DNA from: Guptibacillus hwajinpoensis
GTDB taxonomy: Bacteria > Bacillota > Bacilli > Bacillales > Guptibacillaceae
Assembly: GCF_005144865.1 (NCBI RefSeq)
Contig: NZ_SWFM01000003.1
Span: forward strand, 310,001-374,000
DNA length: 64,000 bases
Direction: 5' to 3'
Under the pieces are notes generated by a model. The model did not search any database, was not told the origin of the DNA, and saw nothing but the letters and a program-made list of their open reading frames with translations. Position 1 is the first letter of the stretch, and each line of letters opens with the position of its first letter. Position numbers and translations under genes: made by a program. Positions 16,461-25,942 of the stretch are shown here, one piece after another.

Positions 16461-17924
16461 TTACGCTTTTTGATAACGTAAAATAGGTTTTCTTGCTGCT
16501 GTGGTTTCGTCAAGGCGACCGATAACGGTGGTGTGCGGTGCTTCTTGTACAATTTCAGGATTGTCTTCTACTTCCTTTGCAATTTGAAGCAGACGATCGC
16601 AAAACTCATCTAAGGTTTCTTTAGATTCTGTTTCTGTTGGTTCAATCATCATACATTCCTCTACATTAATAGGGAAGTAGATGGTTGGAGGATGATATCC
16701 AAAGTCAAGCAGCCTCTTTGCCATATCAAGCGTACGAACACCAAGCTTCTTCTGGTTCTTCCCTGAAATAACAAACTCATGCTTACAATGCTGTTTATAC
16801 GGAAGAACAAATGCATCCTGCAACCGTCTCATCATGTAATTTGCGTTCAATACAGCATTCTCTGAAACTTGCTTCAATCCTTCAGGACCCATCGTGCGGA
16901 TGTACGTATATGCACGAACATTAATGCCAAAATTACCGTAGTAAGGTTTAACGCGACCAATTGATTGAGGTCGATCGTATTCAAAACGATACGCACCATC
17001 CTCTTTTACTAGCACAGGCTTAGGTAGATAAGGGATCAAATCAGCTTTCACACCTACCGGGCCAGATCCAGGACCTCCTCCTCCGTGAGGGCCAGTGAAT
17101 GTTTTATGAAGATTCAAATGCACAACATCAAAGCCCATGTCTCCTGGACGAGCTGCTCCCATAATTGCATTCATGTTCGCACCATCATAATAAAGCTTTC
17201 CGCCAGCATTATGAATAATTTCAGCCATTTCTATAATTTGTTCTTCAAACAAGCCAAGTGTATTCGGGTTAGTGAGCATAAGCGCAGCAGTATCTCCGTC
17301 TACTACTCTCTTCAAATCTTCAAGATCAACAATGCCTTTTTCATTTGACTTTACAGTTACAGCTTCAAATCCGGCAACCGTTGCTGAAGCTGGATTTGTT
17401 CCATGAGCTGAGTCAGGAACAATGACTTTTGTACGGTTATAATCTCCGTTTGCCTCATGATAAGCGCGAATCATCATAAGTCCCGTCCACTCTCCATGCG
17501 CACCTGCAGCAGGCTGAAGTGTAACTTCATCCATACCTGTAACAGCTACAAGGTTCTGTTGAAGGTTATACATCATTTCAAGTGCTCCCTGCACCGTTTC
17601 TTCTTCCTGTAGTGGATGAATAAATGCAAATCCAGGATATCTTGCTACGTCCTCGTTAATTTTGGGGTTGTACTTCATCGTACAAGAGCCAAGTGGATAG
17701 AAACCTGAGTCTACACCATGGTTACGCTTTGATAGCGCAGTATAATGACGCATAAGTTGAAGTTCTGACACTTCGGGAAGCTCTGGTTCGTTTTTGCGGT
17801 TAAATTCTTCAGGTAGCCATTCATCAAGATCAACATCAGGCACATCAAGTTCTGGAAGACTATACGAAATTCGTCCTGGCTCGCTCAGTTCAAAAATCAA
17901 AGCCTGGTCTTTAGTTGTGTTCAT
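16461..17924 (-). CDS. gcvPB: Glycine dehydrogenase (decarboxylating) subunit 2
   Basis: GcvPB is the PLP-carrying half of the P protein of the glycine cleavage system, with 487 residues. The PLP lysine lies in [20 protein letters not shown]. Other conserved segments are [16 protein letters not shown] and [18 protein letters not shown]. It decarboxylates glycine and passes the aminomethyl group to lipoylated GcvH. The ATG overlaps the gcvPA stop (ATGA), coupling the two subunits for equimolar synthesis. It is the last gene of the gcvT-gcvPA-gcvPB operon. No hairpin terminator with a T run was found after it. Copy B of the dispersed element follows instead. Confidence 0.97.
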   Translation of the reverse strand: MNTTKDQALIFELSEPGRISYSLPELDVPDVDLDEWLPEEFNRKNEPELPEVSELQLMRHYTALSKRNHGVDSGFYPLGSCTMKYNPKINEDVARYPGFAFIHPLQEEETVQGALEMMYNLQQNLVAVTGMDEVTLQPAAGAHGEWTGLMMIRAYHEANGDYNRTKVIVPDSAHGTNPASATVAGFEAVTVKSNEKGIVDLEDLKRVVDGDTAALMLTNPNTLGLFEEQIIEMAEIIHNAGGKLYYDGANMNAIMGAARPGDMGFDVVHLNLHKTFTGPHGGGGPGSGPVGVKADLIPYLPKPVLVKEDGAYRFEYDRPQSIGRVKPYYGNFGINVRAYTYIRTMGPEGLKQVSENAVLNANYMMRRLQDAFVLPYKQHCKHEFVISGKNQKKLGVRTLDMAKRLLDFGYHPPTIYFPINVEECMMIEPTETESKETLDEFCDRLLQIAKEVEDNPEIVQEAPHTTVIGRLDETTAARKPILRYQKA

Positions 17925-19264
17925 TGTGCTCCCCCCACTTCTTCTGCAAATGCATCAATTTCATCTTTCGTACGATTCTCTGTTACTGCAATCAACATGT
18001 GGTTTGCTAGCTCAGGATAGTCACGGCCAAGATCATACCCACCAATAATGCCCTTTTTCATAAGCCTACGATTTAGTTCTTTAACTGAACCATTCAATTT
18101 AACGACGAATTCATTAAAGTATACTCCATCAAACACTGTTTCCACACCAGCTTTTTCTAGTTGAGCCTTTGCGTAATGAGCCTTTTTGATGTTCTGCTCA
18201 GCCATGTTCCGAACACCTTCCTTACCAAGTGCACTCATTGCTACTGACGAAGCGAGTGCATTTAGTGCTTGATTGGAACAAATGTTGGATGTTGCTTTAT
18301 CACGACGAATATGTTGCTCCCGCGCTTGAAGGGTAAGAACAAAACCTCGCTGTCCTTCATCATCAGTGGTTTGGCCGATTAGTCGACCCGGCACCTTACG
18401 CATGAGCTTTTTCGTTACTGCAAAATAACCACAATGAGGTCCTCCGAACTGTGCTGGAATTCCAAATGGTTGACAATCTCCTACTACAATATCTGCCCCC
18501 ATTTCTCCTGGAGGTGTTAAACGTCCTAGTGCAAGGGGATTGCTCGATACAACAAACATTGCTTTTTGCTCATGAACAAGCTTCTCAATCTCTGGTAACG
18601 GCTCTAATTGCCCGAAGAAGTTTGGATATTGAATCATCACACACGCTGTATCTTCGTCAATTTCACTCTTCAGTTTATCAAGATCTGTCACACCATTGAG
18701 TGAATCTACTTCAGTAACAGAAAGGTGCTGTCCTCTTGCATACGTATCAATAACCGCGCGAGCTTCTGGATGCACAGCTTTTGAAACGATAATTTTCTTC
18801 TTCTTTGTTTGACCTGCACTTAATAAACCAGCTTCAGCTAGTGCAGTTGGTCCATCATACATAGATGAATTCGCAACTTCCATTCCTGTAAGTTCACTAA
18901 TCATAGTCTGGAACTCAAAGATAGCTTGTAACTCACCCTGCGAAATTTCAGGCTGATATGGTGTATACGCTGTGTAGAATTCAGAGCGGCGAATGACATG
19001 GTCAACGACCGAAGGAATAGCATGGTCATAAACTCCAGCACCCAAAAACGAAACGTTCTCTTGTGTATTCGCATTCTTTGAAGCGAGTTTAGACATATAG
19101 CGAATAAGTTCCGGTTCAAAAAGCTGCTTCTCTACATTAAGTTCACCTTTGAAGCGAATAGCTTCTGGAATATCAGCAAAAAGCTCCTGTACAGATTCTA
19201 CTCCAATGGTTTCAAGCATTTCTTTGCGGTCTTGATCAGTTGTTGGCAGGTAACGATGTTTCAT
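17921..19264 (-). CDS. gcvPA: Glycine dehydrogenase (decarboxylating) subunit 1
   Basis: GcvPA is the N-terminal-type subunit of the split P protein, with 447 residues. Recognisable segments are [18 protein letters not shown] at the start, [39 protein letters not shown] and [20 protein letters not shown]. It forms the heterotetramer with GcvPB. The ATG at 19264 has GAGGAGGAG upstream. An in-frame extension to 19333 would overlap gcvT without support. The split P protein is typical of Firmicutes and archaea. Confidence 0.97.
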   Translation of the reverse strand: MKHRYLPTTDQDRKEMLETIGVESVQELFADIPEAIRFKGELNVEKQLFEPELIRYMSKLASKNANTQENVSFLGAGVYDHAIPSVVDHVIRRSEFYTAYTPYQPEISQGELQAIFEFQTMISELTGMEVANSSMYDGPTALAEAGLLSAGQTKKKKIIVSKAVHPEARAVIDTYARGQHLSVTEVDSLNGVTDLDKLKSEIDEDTACVMIQYPNFFGQLEPLPEIEKLVHEQKAMFVVSSNPLALGRLTPPGEMGADIVVGDCQPFGIPAQFGGPHCGYFAVTKKLMRKVPGRLIGQTTDDEGQRGFVLTLQAREQHIRRDKATSNICSNQALNALASSVAMSALGKEGVRNMAEQNIKKAHYAKAQLEKAGVETVFDGVYFNEFVVKLNGSVKELNRRLMKKGIIGGYDLGRDYPELANHMLIAVTENRTKDEIDAFAEEVGGAQ

Positions 19265-19289
19265 GTCTCTTCTCCTCCTCGGTATCCCT

Positions 19290-20390
19290 TTATTTCTCTC
19301 GCTTATAGAATGGTGATGGAACGACTTTTGCACTTACACGTTTCTTTCTGATCTCTACATCTAGTTCAGTTCCAATCTCTGTATACTCTTTCTTAAGTAA
19401 AGCAAGACCTACATTTTTCTTTAGAGTAGGTGACTGTGTTCCTGTCGTTACTTCACCAATAAGCTCTTCGCCTTTATATACCGGATAATGCGTGCGAGGA
19501 ATACCTCGATCAATCATTTCAATTCCGACTAGCTTCCGTTCAAGTCCGTTTTCCCGTTGCGCTACAAGTGCACTCTTCCCAATAAATTCTGCTTCTTTAG
19601 CGGTCTTAACAGCAAAACCAATTCCAGCTTCAAGAGGCGAAATATCTTTTGTTAATTCTTGACCATAAAGAGCAAGCTTTGCTTCAAAACGAAGCGTGTC
19701 TCGTGAGCCGAGGCCACAAGGTAGAATGTGTTCAGGCTCTCCAGTAGCTAGAATGATGTTCCATAGAGCAGGTGCATCTTCCCATGCAGTATATAGTTCA
19801 AATCCGTCTTCTCCTGTATATCCCGTTCTTGAGACAAGTGTATTGATTCCATCAATCTTCACGTCATTTTGAAACTTAAAGAAGCCAATTGAACTTAAAT
19901 CTGTACTTGTGAGACGTTGTAAAATAGTCTCCGCTTTAGGTCCCTGAATAGCAAGTTGTGCCATCTCACTTGAAATATTCTTAATGGAAACCCCAGGTTC
20001 AATATGCTTCTCTAACCATTCGTAATCTTTCTCAGTATTCGCTGCATTGACAACGAGTAAATAATGATCATCTGCATGCTTATAAACAAGCAAATCATCA
20101 ACTGTTCCACCATCTTCGTAGCACATGGCTGTATATTGAGCACCATTTACCTTAAGCTTACTCACATCATTCGTCATCATTTTCTGAAGGTAAGCAAGGG
20201 CCTGCTCACCTCTTACTTCAACTTCTCCCATATGAGAAACATCGAAGAGACCAGCGCGAGTTCGAACCGCTTCGTGTTCTTCTTTAATACTCGAAAATTG
20301 AACAGGAAGTGCCCAACCTCCAAAGTCAATCGTTTTTGCTCCCATTGCTTGATAAGTTTCATATAATGGTGTTTTTAATAAGGAATTCAT
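19290..20390 (-). CDS. gcvT: Aminomethyltransferase (glycine cleavage T protein)
   Basis: GcvT transfers the methylene group from aminomethylated GcvH to tetrahydrofolate and releases ammonia. The 366 residues show [21 protein letters not shown], the folate-binding [13 protein letters not shown], and the C-terminal barrel ([18 protein letters not shown]). The start is an ATG at 20390 behind GGGAGGT. It is the first gene of the gcv operon and lies 30-250 bases downstream of a tandem glycine riboswitch with terminator, so expression needs glycine. Confidence 0.97.
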   Translation of the reverse strand: MNSLLKTPLYETYQAMGAKTIDFGGWALPVQFSSIKEEHEAVRTRAGLFDVSHMGEVEVRGEQALAYLQKMMTNDVSKLKVNGAQYTAMCYEDGGTVDDLLVYKHADDHYLLVVNAANTEKDYEWLEKHIEPGVSIKNISSEMAQLAIQGPKAETILQRLTSTDLSSIGFFKFQNDVKIDGINTLVSRTGYTGEDGFELYTAWEDAPALWNIILATGEPEHILPCGLGSRDTLRFEAKLALYGQELTKDISPLEAGIGFAVKTAKEAEFIGKSALVAQRENGLERKLVGIEMIDRGIPRTHYPVYKGEELIGEVTTGTQSPTLKKNVGLALLKKEYTEIGTELDVEIRKKRVSAKVVPSPFYKREK

Positions 20391-20419
20391 CTTATTACCT
20401 CCCTGAGTCATTTATCAGT

Positions 20420-20635
20420 ACAAAAAAAGGACAGAGAAACCCGCTGTAAAAAGCGCAGTTTCTCTGTCCCGTTGACCTGAAAGTTTCTTCTCACAATAGC
20501 GAGAATTACATCTTTGGCGGCTATAATAGCTCTCTCCAGAGGTGCGTCTAGCAAGAGTCTTTTTGCCTGAGAGATTCACAAATTTGCTTGCTCCTTCGGC
20601 GCTGCACATGGCAGTCTCTCCTCTTGCTTTCATTC
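20420..20635 (-). promoter_or_regulatory. Tandem glycine riboswitch of the gcv operon
   Basis: On the minus strand the first aptamer shows GGAGAGACTGCC, the GCGCCGAAGGAGCAAGC core, CTCTCAGGCAAAAAGACTC and GGACGCACCTCTGGAGAG-like closing. The second aptamer follows with GCCGCCAAAGATGTAA and CTTTCAGGTCAACGGGACAGAG. This is the Firmicute gcvT glycine leader. The second aptamer's 3' end is shared with the terminator stem at 20429-20469, so glycine binding should prevent termination and switch the operon on. Confidence 0.95.
20421..20469 (-). terminator. Riboswitch-controlled terminator before gcvT
   Basis: GGACAGAGAAAC (20429-20440) pairs perfectly with GTTTCTCTGTCC (20458-20469). The minus strand continues with seven T. 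It is the expression platform of the glycine riboswitch. Confidence 0.93.
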
Positions 20636-20842
20636 GCCTATTTTCAGTTTTAAGGTATTGGATTTCATCGTTTGATTCATACTAGTAATGCTTTCGATTT
20701 CAATCCTACCACTACCAGAGTAAGGTTGGCAACAATCTTTTTAAGATTGAAAGTATTTGTACTAATTAACAAAAAGCGAACATTAATACATATTAAAAAA
20801 ATATCATTCGTAATTAACATCTTGCTAGAAAGGGTTTTCATA

Positions 20843-22522
20843 ATGAGGACAGAACTGCATTTCGATCAAGATTGGACAAATAACTTTATTAAGCAAATAG
20901 AAGAGGACGGGCCATGGGCAAATTGGGAGCTGTTTAAACTTGCAATCGAAGCAGAAAAGCATACAGCAATTCCATCTTTTACAGGTTTGCAGGCACCTGC
21001 GCACCTACCACATCTAACTCCTCACCCGTACCAGCTTGAAGCTGCACGGCGGGTTGTAGAGGAAATGAATGGAAAAGCAATCTTAGCCGATGAAGTAGGA
21101 CTAGGGAAAACCATCGAAGCTGGCCTTATTATTAAAGAATACATGATTAGAGGACTAGTCAAAAAGGTTTTGATTCTTGTTCCAGCATCACTCGTTTCCC
21201 AGTGGGCTATTGAGTTAAATCAAAAGTTCTATATCCCTGCAGTTGTTCAACGAAAAAGCTATGTTTGGGATCAGTGTGATGTGATTGTTTCTTCAATTGA
21301 TACAGCAAAAAGGGAGCCCCACCGCTCTATTGTTTATGACCAGCAATACGATATGGTTATTATCGATGAAGCACATAGACTTAAAAACAACCGAACAAAA
21401 AACTATGAGTTTGTCCAGCATCTTCCTAAAAAATTCTGCCTTCTCTTAACAGCCACACCTGTCCAAAATCGATTGGACGAAGTATTTAATCTTGTCTCAC
21501 TTCTAAAACCAGGTCACCTAGGAAGCTACGAGAACTTTGAGAAAGATTATAAAGGAAAAGAAAAAAGTGTTGAGGATGAAGAAAGACTGAAAGCACTAAT
21601 CCAGAAGGTAATGGTACGAAACCGTCGTGAGGATACTGGTATGGACTGGCCTGAACGTATTGTCGAAACGGTACCAATTACGTTAAGCCCTGAGGAAGAG
21701 GATCTTTATCGATCCGTTGAAGCATTAAAGAAAGAACCTGTCGCTACACGTAGTCAATTTTCAATTATTACGTTATTAAGAGAAATATGCTCAAGCCGAG
21801 AAGCCGCTTATATGACACTTAAGAAAATGCTAGAGAAAGAAAACGTCAGTGATCACGCTCGTGCATTAATGAATGAGCTGATTAAGAAGATTGAAGGCGT
21901 ACCAACTAACTCTAAAGCTCAAAAAGCTCTTGAACTCATCCAATCAATTGAAGGTAAAGTGATTATTTTTACTGAATATCGAGCAACACAAATCTATCTA
22001 CAATGGTTCCTTAAAGAACACGGTATCACTTCTGTTCCCTTCAGAGGTGGCTTTAAGCGCGGCAAAAAGGATTGGATGAAAGAACTATTTAAGAATCATG
22101 CAAAAGTGCTAATTGCAACAGAAGCAGGTGGTGAAGGAATCAACCTTCAATTCTGTCAGCATGTTATCAATTATGATCTTCCATGGAATCCAATGAGAAT
22201 TGAACAACGAATTGGACGTATCCACCGCCTTGGTCAAGAAAGCGATGTTCATATTTATAACTTTGCTACAAAACATACAGTGGAAGAGCACATCCTAACC
22301 CTGCTTTATGAAAAAATCCAACTCTTTGAAAGCGTCATTGGGCAACTGGATGAAATTCTAACACGACTTGGCATGCGTGATATCGAAAAGCATATTTCAG
22401 ATATTTTACTTCACTCTGAAAGTGAAGGTGAAATTCGTATTAAGATGGAGAACATTAAGGAATTAATTAACTACCAGCAGAATCAGAAGGAGGATACGGA
22501 TGCGACAAGAAAATATTCATAA
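20843..22522 (+). CDS. yqhH: SNF2-family DEAD/DEAH helicase YqhH
   Basis: This is a 559-residue Swi2/Snf2 ATPase. Motif I is ILADEVGLGKTIEAGLI, motif II IDEAHRLKN, motif III LTATPVQN, and the C-terminal helicase half has VIIFTEYRATQIYLQWFL, ATEAGGEGINLQFC and QRIGRIHRLGQ. It is closest in type to RapA/HepA-like proteins that remodel protein-nucleic acid complexes. The precise role in Bacillus is unknown. The ATG at 20843 has GAAAGGG upstream. The frame extends to 20672 but that part overlaps the gcv promoter area and has no family sequence. It overlaps yqhG by 23 bases. Confidence 0.93.
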   Translation: MRTELHFDQDWTNNFIKQIEEDGPWANWELFKLAIEAEKHTAIPSFTGLQAPAHLPHLTPHPYQLEAARRVVEEMNGKAILADEVGLGKTIEAGLIIKEYMIRGLVKKVLILVPASLVSQWAIELNQKFYIPAVVQRKSYVWDQCDVIVSSIDTAKREPHRSIVYDQQYDMVIIDEAHRLKNNRTKNYEFVQHLPKKFCLLLTATPVQNRLDEVFNLVSLLKPGHLGSYENFEKDYKGKEKSVEDEERLKALIQKVMVRNRREDTGMDWPERIVETVPITLSPEEEDLYRSVEALKKEPVATRSQFSIITLLREICSSREAAYMTLKKMLEKENVSDHARALMNELIKKIEGVPTNSKAQKALELIQSIEGKVIIFTEYRATQIYLQWFLKEHGITSVPFRGGFKRGKKDWMKELFKNHAKVLIATEAGGEGINLQFCQHVINYDLPWNPMRIEQRIGRIHRLGQESDVHIYNFATKHTVEEHILTLLYEKIQLFESVIGQLDEILTRLGMRDIEKHISDILLHSESEGEIRIKMENIKELINYQQNQKEDTDATRKYS

Positions 22523-23291
22523 TTACCTACGCTCGTATTTCGTTGCCAACGACTGTGCCATTTTAAATGAAAGGCCCGGTGCTCTTTCCGTCCAACTAAC
22601 AGTTCAACTCGATAAAGAATTGATGAATCGTCCGTTCTACTGGCATTATTTAGAGAAAATCGGCGGAACTCCACGTCCAATGTCACTTTCTCTCATAACA
22701 AACCAGCACATTGAAGAAAATGGTGAGTTTATTCATTTCGGAGCACCAAGGCTTCATCAAATTTTTTCTTCAACCAAGAAGCTTGCGTCATATATCCGGC
22801 TGTATGAAGAGATTCCAACCTCACCGCATCAACAGCTTCCACTGCACCCGTGGCTTGGGCTCAATATTAAGGTGTCTTATCAATGCGATCGAAAAAAGCA
22901 TCGCTTGTTATCACTAGGTTTGCATCTTGTAAGTGGTGCAGTCGTAAGTGACTTTCATGATTTACTACTCACTAAATCACTTACACCAAAAATTCCAGAT
23001 TACACCTTCACGATCAGTCCAATTATAAAACCATCAAGTGGCTTAACTCGCCTTGAAGGTGTTGTTGATATGCTTGTCTCACAAGAAGAGCATAGTTGGG
23101 CAGACGAGGCGAAAAAACGATGGGCAGCTGACCAACTTCTCCTTGATCAGTTCTATGATGGAAGCACGGATGTAGAAAGCTACCAAGTTGAGAAAGAGGC
23201 GCTTAGGAAGCAATACGAGCCCGTCATCACGGTAGACATCATTAATGGCGGCATATTCTATCTTGGACCAGGAGTTGAATCGGAAGCTTAA
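22500..23291 (+). CDS. yqhG: YqhG family protein
   Basis: This is a 263-residue soluble protein of the YqhG family, invariably encoded after the SNF2 helicase yqhH in Bacillus. It has no known domain or catalytic motif that I can identify, no signal peptide and no membrane helix. The ATG sits inside the yqhH 3' end behind AGGAGGATACGG, so the two genes are translationally coupled, suggesting YqhG is a partner of the helicase. The function is unknown. Confidence 0.88.
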   Translation: MRQENIHNYLRSYFVANDCAILNERPGALSVQLTVQLDKELMNRPFYWHYLEKIGGTPRPMSLSLITNQHIEENGEFIHFGAPRLHQIFSSTKKLASYIRLYEEIPTSPHQQLPLHPWLGLNIKVSYQCDRKKHRLLSLGLHLVSGAVVSDFHDLLLTKSLTPKIPDYTFTISPIIKPSSGLTRLEGVVDMLVSQEEHSWADEAKKRWAADQLLLDQFYDGSTDVESYQVEKEALRKQYEPVITVDIINGGIFYLGPGVESEA

Positions 23292-23296
23292 CGCCA

Positions 23297-23326
23297 TAAA
23301 AAAAGCTCGGACAATTGTCCGAGCTT
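23297..23326. terminator. Terminator between yqhG and yqzE
   Basis: A perfect 24-base palindrome AAGCTCGGACAA / TTGTCCGAGCTT (23303-23326) has seven T following on the minus strand and a weaker ATTTTCC on the plus strand. It serves mainly yqzE (its stop overlaps the stem) and probably yqhG too. Confidence 0.9.
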
Positions 23327-23507
23327 AACGATTTTCCTTCTTCACAAACATGGAGATCGCCATAGGAATGATGCCAAACCAACGGAACAAAAAGGGCTGT
23401 TTCGATGCTTTACGTTCAGCACGCTGATCCTTCCGTTTTTCTTTTGGTTGATCAATATAAGAAACCACTTGCTGCGTCATATATTTCACTAGATCATTTG
23501 ATGACAT
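23325..23507 (-). CDS. yqzE: YqzE family protein
   Basis: This is a 60-residue protein with a basic, polar N-terminal half (VKYMTQQVVSYIDQPKEKRK and a KDQRAERKASKQ linker) and a C-terminal hydrophobic segment (about residues 39-55). It matches YqzE, which lies after the comG genes in B. subtilis and belongs to the competence regulon there. The ATG at 23507 is preferred because AAAGGATGAG lies at proper distance. The upstream ATG at 23516 directly abuts the AAAAGG and is less likely. Confidence 0.82.
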   Translation of the reverse strand: MSSNDLVKYMTQQVVSYIDQPKEKRKDQRAERKASKQPFLFRWFGIIPMAISMFVKKENR

Positions 23508-23564
23508 TGTACTCATCCTTTTGTAAGTATGTTCTACCATTAGGATGCCCAGATTTTAATCAAT

Positions 23565-24062
23565 TTAACCAATAAAACCTTGTATTTCGTTAGCGATCTC
23601 ACTAACAGAACGATTAGTCGTATCAATCTCAAAATGCGCTTCACGATATAATGGAAGACGTTCAGAGAAAATCGACTGAATCTTCGCTTGTCTGTTTTCA
23701 CCCGAGAGCAATGGTCTTGAGGAATCACCTTCAAGACGCTTTAAAATTTCTTCAGGCTCACAATGCAAGTAAATAACGGTTCCGTGTTTCCGCATAAATT
23801 CTCTATTTTGTTTCTTAAGAATAATTCCTCCACCTGTACTAATAACGACATTTTTATTTGGTATGGTCTTGAGTGACTCAGTTTCATACTTACGAAAGGC
23901 CTCTTCTCCTTCTGATGAAAAGATGTCTGGAATCGCTTTACCCGTTACTTCCTCAACTTGGTGATCCGTATCAATAGCAGGTACGGCTAACTCGAATGAT
24001 AACTTTTCAGCAACTGTCGTTTTGCCCGACCCCATAAATCCTGTTAAATATATTGCCTTCAT
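23565..24062 (-). CDS. aroK: Shikimate kinase
   Basis: AroK phosphorylates shikimate at the 3-hydroxyl with ATP. The 165 residues show Walker A GFMGSGKTT (about 9-17), the shikimate-binding DTDHQVEE, EEAFRKYE, ISTGGGIIL and the lid SSRPLL. The ATG overlaps the comGG stop as ATGA, so it is translationally coupled to the competence operon, as in B. subtilis where aroK also lies beside comG. Confidence 0.95.
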   Translation of the reverse strand: MKAIYLTGFMGSGKTTVAEKLSFELAVPAIDTDHQVEEVTGKAIPDIFSSEGEEAFRKYETESLKTIPNKNVVISTGGGIILKKQNREFMRKHGTVIYLHCEPEEILKRLEGDSSRPLLSGENRQAKIQSIFSERLPLYREAHFEIDTTNRSVSEIANEIQGFIG

Positions 24063-24484
24063 CCTAATTCTTCTCCCCACTTCGTGACTTTTCCCTTTAC
24101 TACATTATAGTAAAATGTAGCTGCTATACGGGTACCTGTTTGCGTAGCTGCATTCAGCTTTATTTTCAATTCATCAGTCGATTGCAAATAAATAACTGAC
24201 GTGACTGAACCTTCTTCATAAGTATACGTTTGTTCAGTAGCTGCACTGCCACTTTTAGTTATATATGAAATTGTATCTTTCATCCCTAGGACTAGCAAGG
24301 ATTCCTTTCTATCTTGCTCTTCTTCTCGATTAAGAAACTCTCTTTCGTTTTGTGTGATCGTGCATAAATGTAAAATGAATCCAACGGAAAGTGTGCTAAT
24401 GAGCATCACCATAGCTGTCATATACCCTAGCTCATTAAGCCTCATCTGCAATCTGGAAAACAATACGTTTCTGACTTTCTCCAT
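24059..24484 (-). CDS. comGG: Competence pseudopilus minor component ComGG-like
   Basis: This is a 141-residue protein with an N-terminal hydrophobic helix (about residues 16-39) after a basic stretch, without the classical prepilin cleavage site, as is usual for ComGG. It was identified mainly by its place as the last comG gene, between comGF and aroK, and by the helix-plus-beta layout. The ATG at 24484 follows GAGGTGGAG and lies inside comGF (50-base overlap). Confidence 0.8.
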   Translation of the reverse strand: MEKVRNVLFSRLQMRLNELGYMTAMVMLISTLSVGFILHLCTITQNEREFLNREEEQDRKESLLVLGMKDTISYITKSGSAATEQTYTYEEGSVTSVIYLQSTDELKIKLNAATQTGTRIAATFYYNVVKGKVTKWGEELG

Positions 24485-24860
24485 TTTGAAGCTCCACCTC
24501 AATTGTCACTTTCTTTCCTATTTGTACAACTTTCAACTTCCTAATATGCTGTAGTACAATCTCATGCCCAGTTCCATTCACCCTTCTTCTGATTGACGAT
24601 CCATAACGTTCATATAGTGCACGTGTTCCATCCGTTTTCAATAGTTCTACGTTATCACCGACTATTGTTATCCGAGAAGCTTCCCTTACTTCTTTACAGA
24701 AAAGACGAAAAAACAATTGCGCTTCCTGATGCTGAAGATCACCACCTGTACTTTTAACTGCTGCATTCATGAGAATAGGCAGTACACTTACAATTGCCAC
24801 AAGAATCGTCACTGTGAGCATTAATTCAAGCAATGTCATACCCTTTTGACTATTCCTCAT
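24435..24860 (-). CDS. comGF: Competence pseudopilin ComGF
   Basis: This 141-residue minor pseudopilin opens with MRNSQKGMTLLELMLTVTIL. The type IV prepilin signal is visible: a short basic leader, Gly then Met-Thr-Leu-Leu-Glu with the conserved Glu at +5, and a hydrophobic helix. It would be processed by ComC. The ATG at 24860 has TAGGAG upstream. An in-frame extension to 24959 overlaps comGE and was not used. It contributes to the DNA-uptake pseudopilus with ComGC. Confidence 0.88.
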   Translation of the reverse strand: MRNSQKGMTLLELMLTVTILVAIVSVLPILMNAAVKSTGGDLQHQEAQLFFRLFCKEVREASRITIVGDNVELLKTDGTRALYERYGSSIRRRVNGTGHEIVLQHIRKLKVVQIGKKVTIEVELQNGESQKRIVFQIADEA

Positions 24861-25170
24861 GTGGCAAACTCCTACAAATGACTGTATTTCTTTTTGGAGT
24901 ACCTTGAAAGAATACACAAAGCTGATTTGAAGATTCCTTAATAGTGTACGTGACATCATCTGTTGTTCGCTCTTTAGGTGGTGCCATTTCTTCTAACACA
25001 AGTTCATTCCAAAATTGTCCTAGCAGAATCGTAGCCTCTTTTCTTTCTCTAATGGTTGAGCGCTCTTCATAAATGTTGGTATATAGTGGAAGTACACTTG
25101 CGGATAAAACGCTTAAAATCGATAAAGCCGTTAACGCGTCAAGTAATGTATATCCTTTACAGTTTCTCAA
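24850..25170 (-). CDS. comGE: Competence pseudopilin ComGE
   Basis: This minor pseudopilin of about 106 residues has the leader LRNCKGYTLLDALTALSILS, i.e. a Gly-Tyr-Thr-Leu-Leu cleavage region with Asp in place of the usual Glu at +5, followed by a hydrophobic helix. The best start is a TTG at 25170 inside the end of comGD. The ribosome binding site is weak, so translation presumably depends on comGD. The frame is open far upstream (to 25563), but that part is the antisense-free overlap with comGD and shows no family sequence. Confidence 0.8.
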   Translation of the reverse strand: MRNCKGYTLLDALTALSILSVLSASVLPLYTNIYEERSTIRERKEATILLGQFWNELVLEEMAPPKERTTDDVTYTIKESSNQLCVFFQGTPKRNTVICRSLPHEE

Positions 25171-25615
25171 GATAGAAACGACCGGCGCCAACCTGAACAA
25201 CAAGCTTATACTCCTCCTCTTCAGCCTTGATAAAAAGAGTTCCTGCTTTTTGGACGTTACCATTTGCACCAAATACAATCTGATATCCAAGCGTCCCTTT
25301 CTCAATTGAAATATGTTTCGGGATATCACGTGTTTTAATAACGTTTGAAGCGGTACTTTGGATACTATACGTATGGGTATCAGCTGAGATGGAAAATCGG
25401 TGCGATTTTCCATCTGTATAAGACAGTTCCTGAGCATATCGAATATCCGCTTGCATCTCTTCGATAAAATGACGAGTCGAGGAGGCCGTTTGGGTTGGTG
25501 AAATTTGAAGAAAGACAAGTGAAAGGAGAATGGAGAATGCGGAGAGAACGATGAGCATTTCAATAAGCGTGTAACCTTTTGGAGTAAGCCAATTACGATG
25601 TCGGTTTAGCACCAA
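25157..25615 (-). CDS. comGD: Competence pseudopilin ComGD
   Basis: This 152-residue pseudopilin has the prepilin signal PKGYTLIEMLIVLSAFSILL (cleavage after Gly, Glu at +5) and a C-terminal beta domain. The start is TTG at 25615 or GTG at 25612, both after AGGGGGAAAAGTGA and overlapping the comGC end. The start differs by one residue between the two. It is part of the comGA-GG operon for the transformation pseudopilus. Confidence 0.88.
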   Translation of the reverse strand: MVLNRHRNWLTPKGYTLIEMLIVLSAFSILLSLVFLQISPTQTASSTRHFIEEMQADIRYAQELSYTDGKSHRFSISADTHTYSIQSTASNVIKTRDIPKHISIEKGTLGYQIVFGANGNVQKAGTLFIKAEEEEYKLVVQVGAGRFYLEKL

Positions 25616-25928
25616 TTGTCACTTTTCCCCCTGTTAAAATTAGTGGTTGTCCACCAGGGCATGATGCATCATCCATATCTAAATAATCGTCAGTAACTAG
25701 GACTTCGATTGAAGCAGGATAGGTCTTATGATCTGCTTTATATGCAGCCACCTGTGTCTGGGCAACTTTTGCAGTCGCTTCACAACTCTTATCCTCAACT
25801 ACCTCATTGTTTTTCGTTAAACTCGGTACAGCAATGAGTAACAATACGGAAATGATCATAATAACAATCATCATTTCAATAAGCGTAAATCCCTTTTCCT
25901 GTTTCACTAAATGAACTAATTTTCTCAC
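25593..25928 (-). CDS. comGC: Major competence pseudopilin ComGC
   Basis: ComGC is the major pilin of the DNA-uptake pseudopilus. It has about 111 residues, with prepilin peptidase site EKGFTLIEMMIVIMIISVLL and two cysteines (SCEA and ASCPGG) that form the known intramolecular disulfide. The C-terminal ILTGGKVTIG is typical. The GTG at 25928 is chosen because GGGAGG lies nine bases before it. A TTG at 25934 lies only three bases from the same site. Confidence 0.95.
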   Translation of the reverse strand: MRKLVHLVKQEKGFTLIEMMIVIMIISVLLLIAVPSLTKNNEVVEDKSCEATAKVAQTQVAAYKADHKTYPASIEVLVTDDYLDMDDASCPGGQPLILTGGKVTIGAKPTS

Positions 25929-25942
25929 GTTCAATTTCCTCC

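Noticed and set aside
20672..20842. N-terminal extension of the SNF2 helicase yqhH
   Set aside because: This part overlaps the gcv upstream region, is hydrophobic/basic and not SNF2-like, and the ATG at 20843 has a ribosome binding site.
25171..25563. Long upstream extension of comGE
   Set aside because: It runs through the middle of comGD in another frame and shows no prepilin signal. The signal follows the TTG at 25170.
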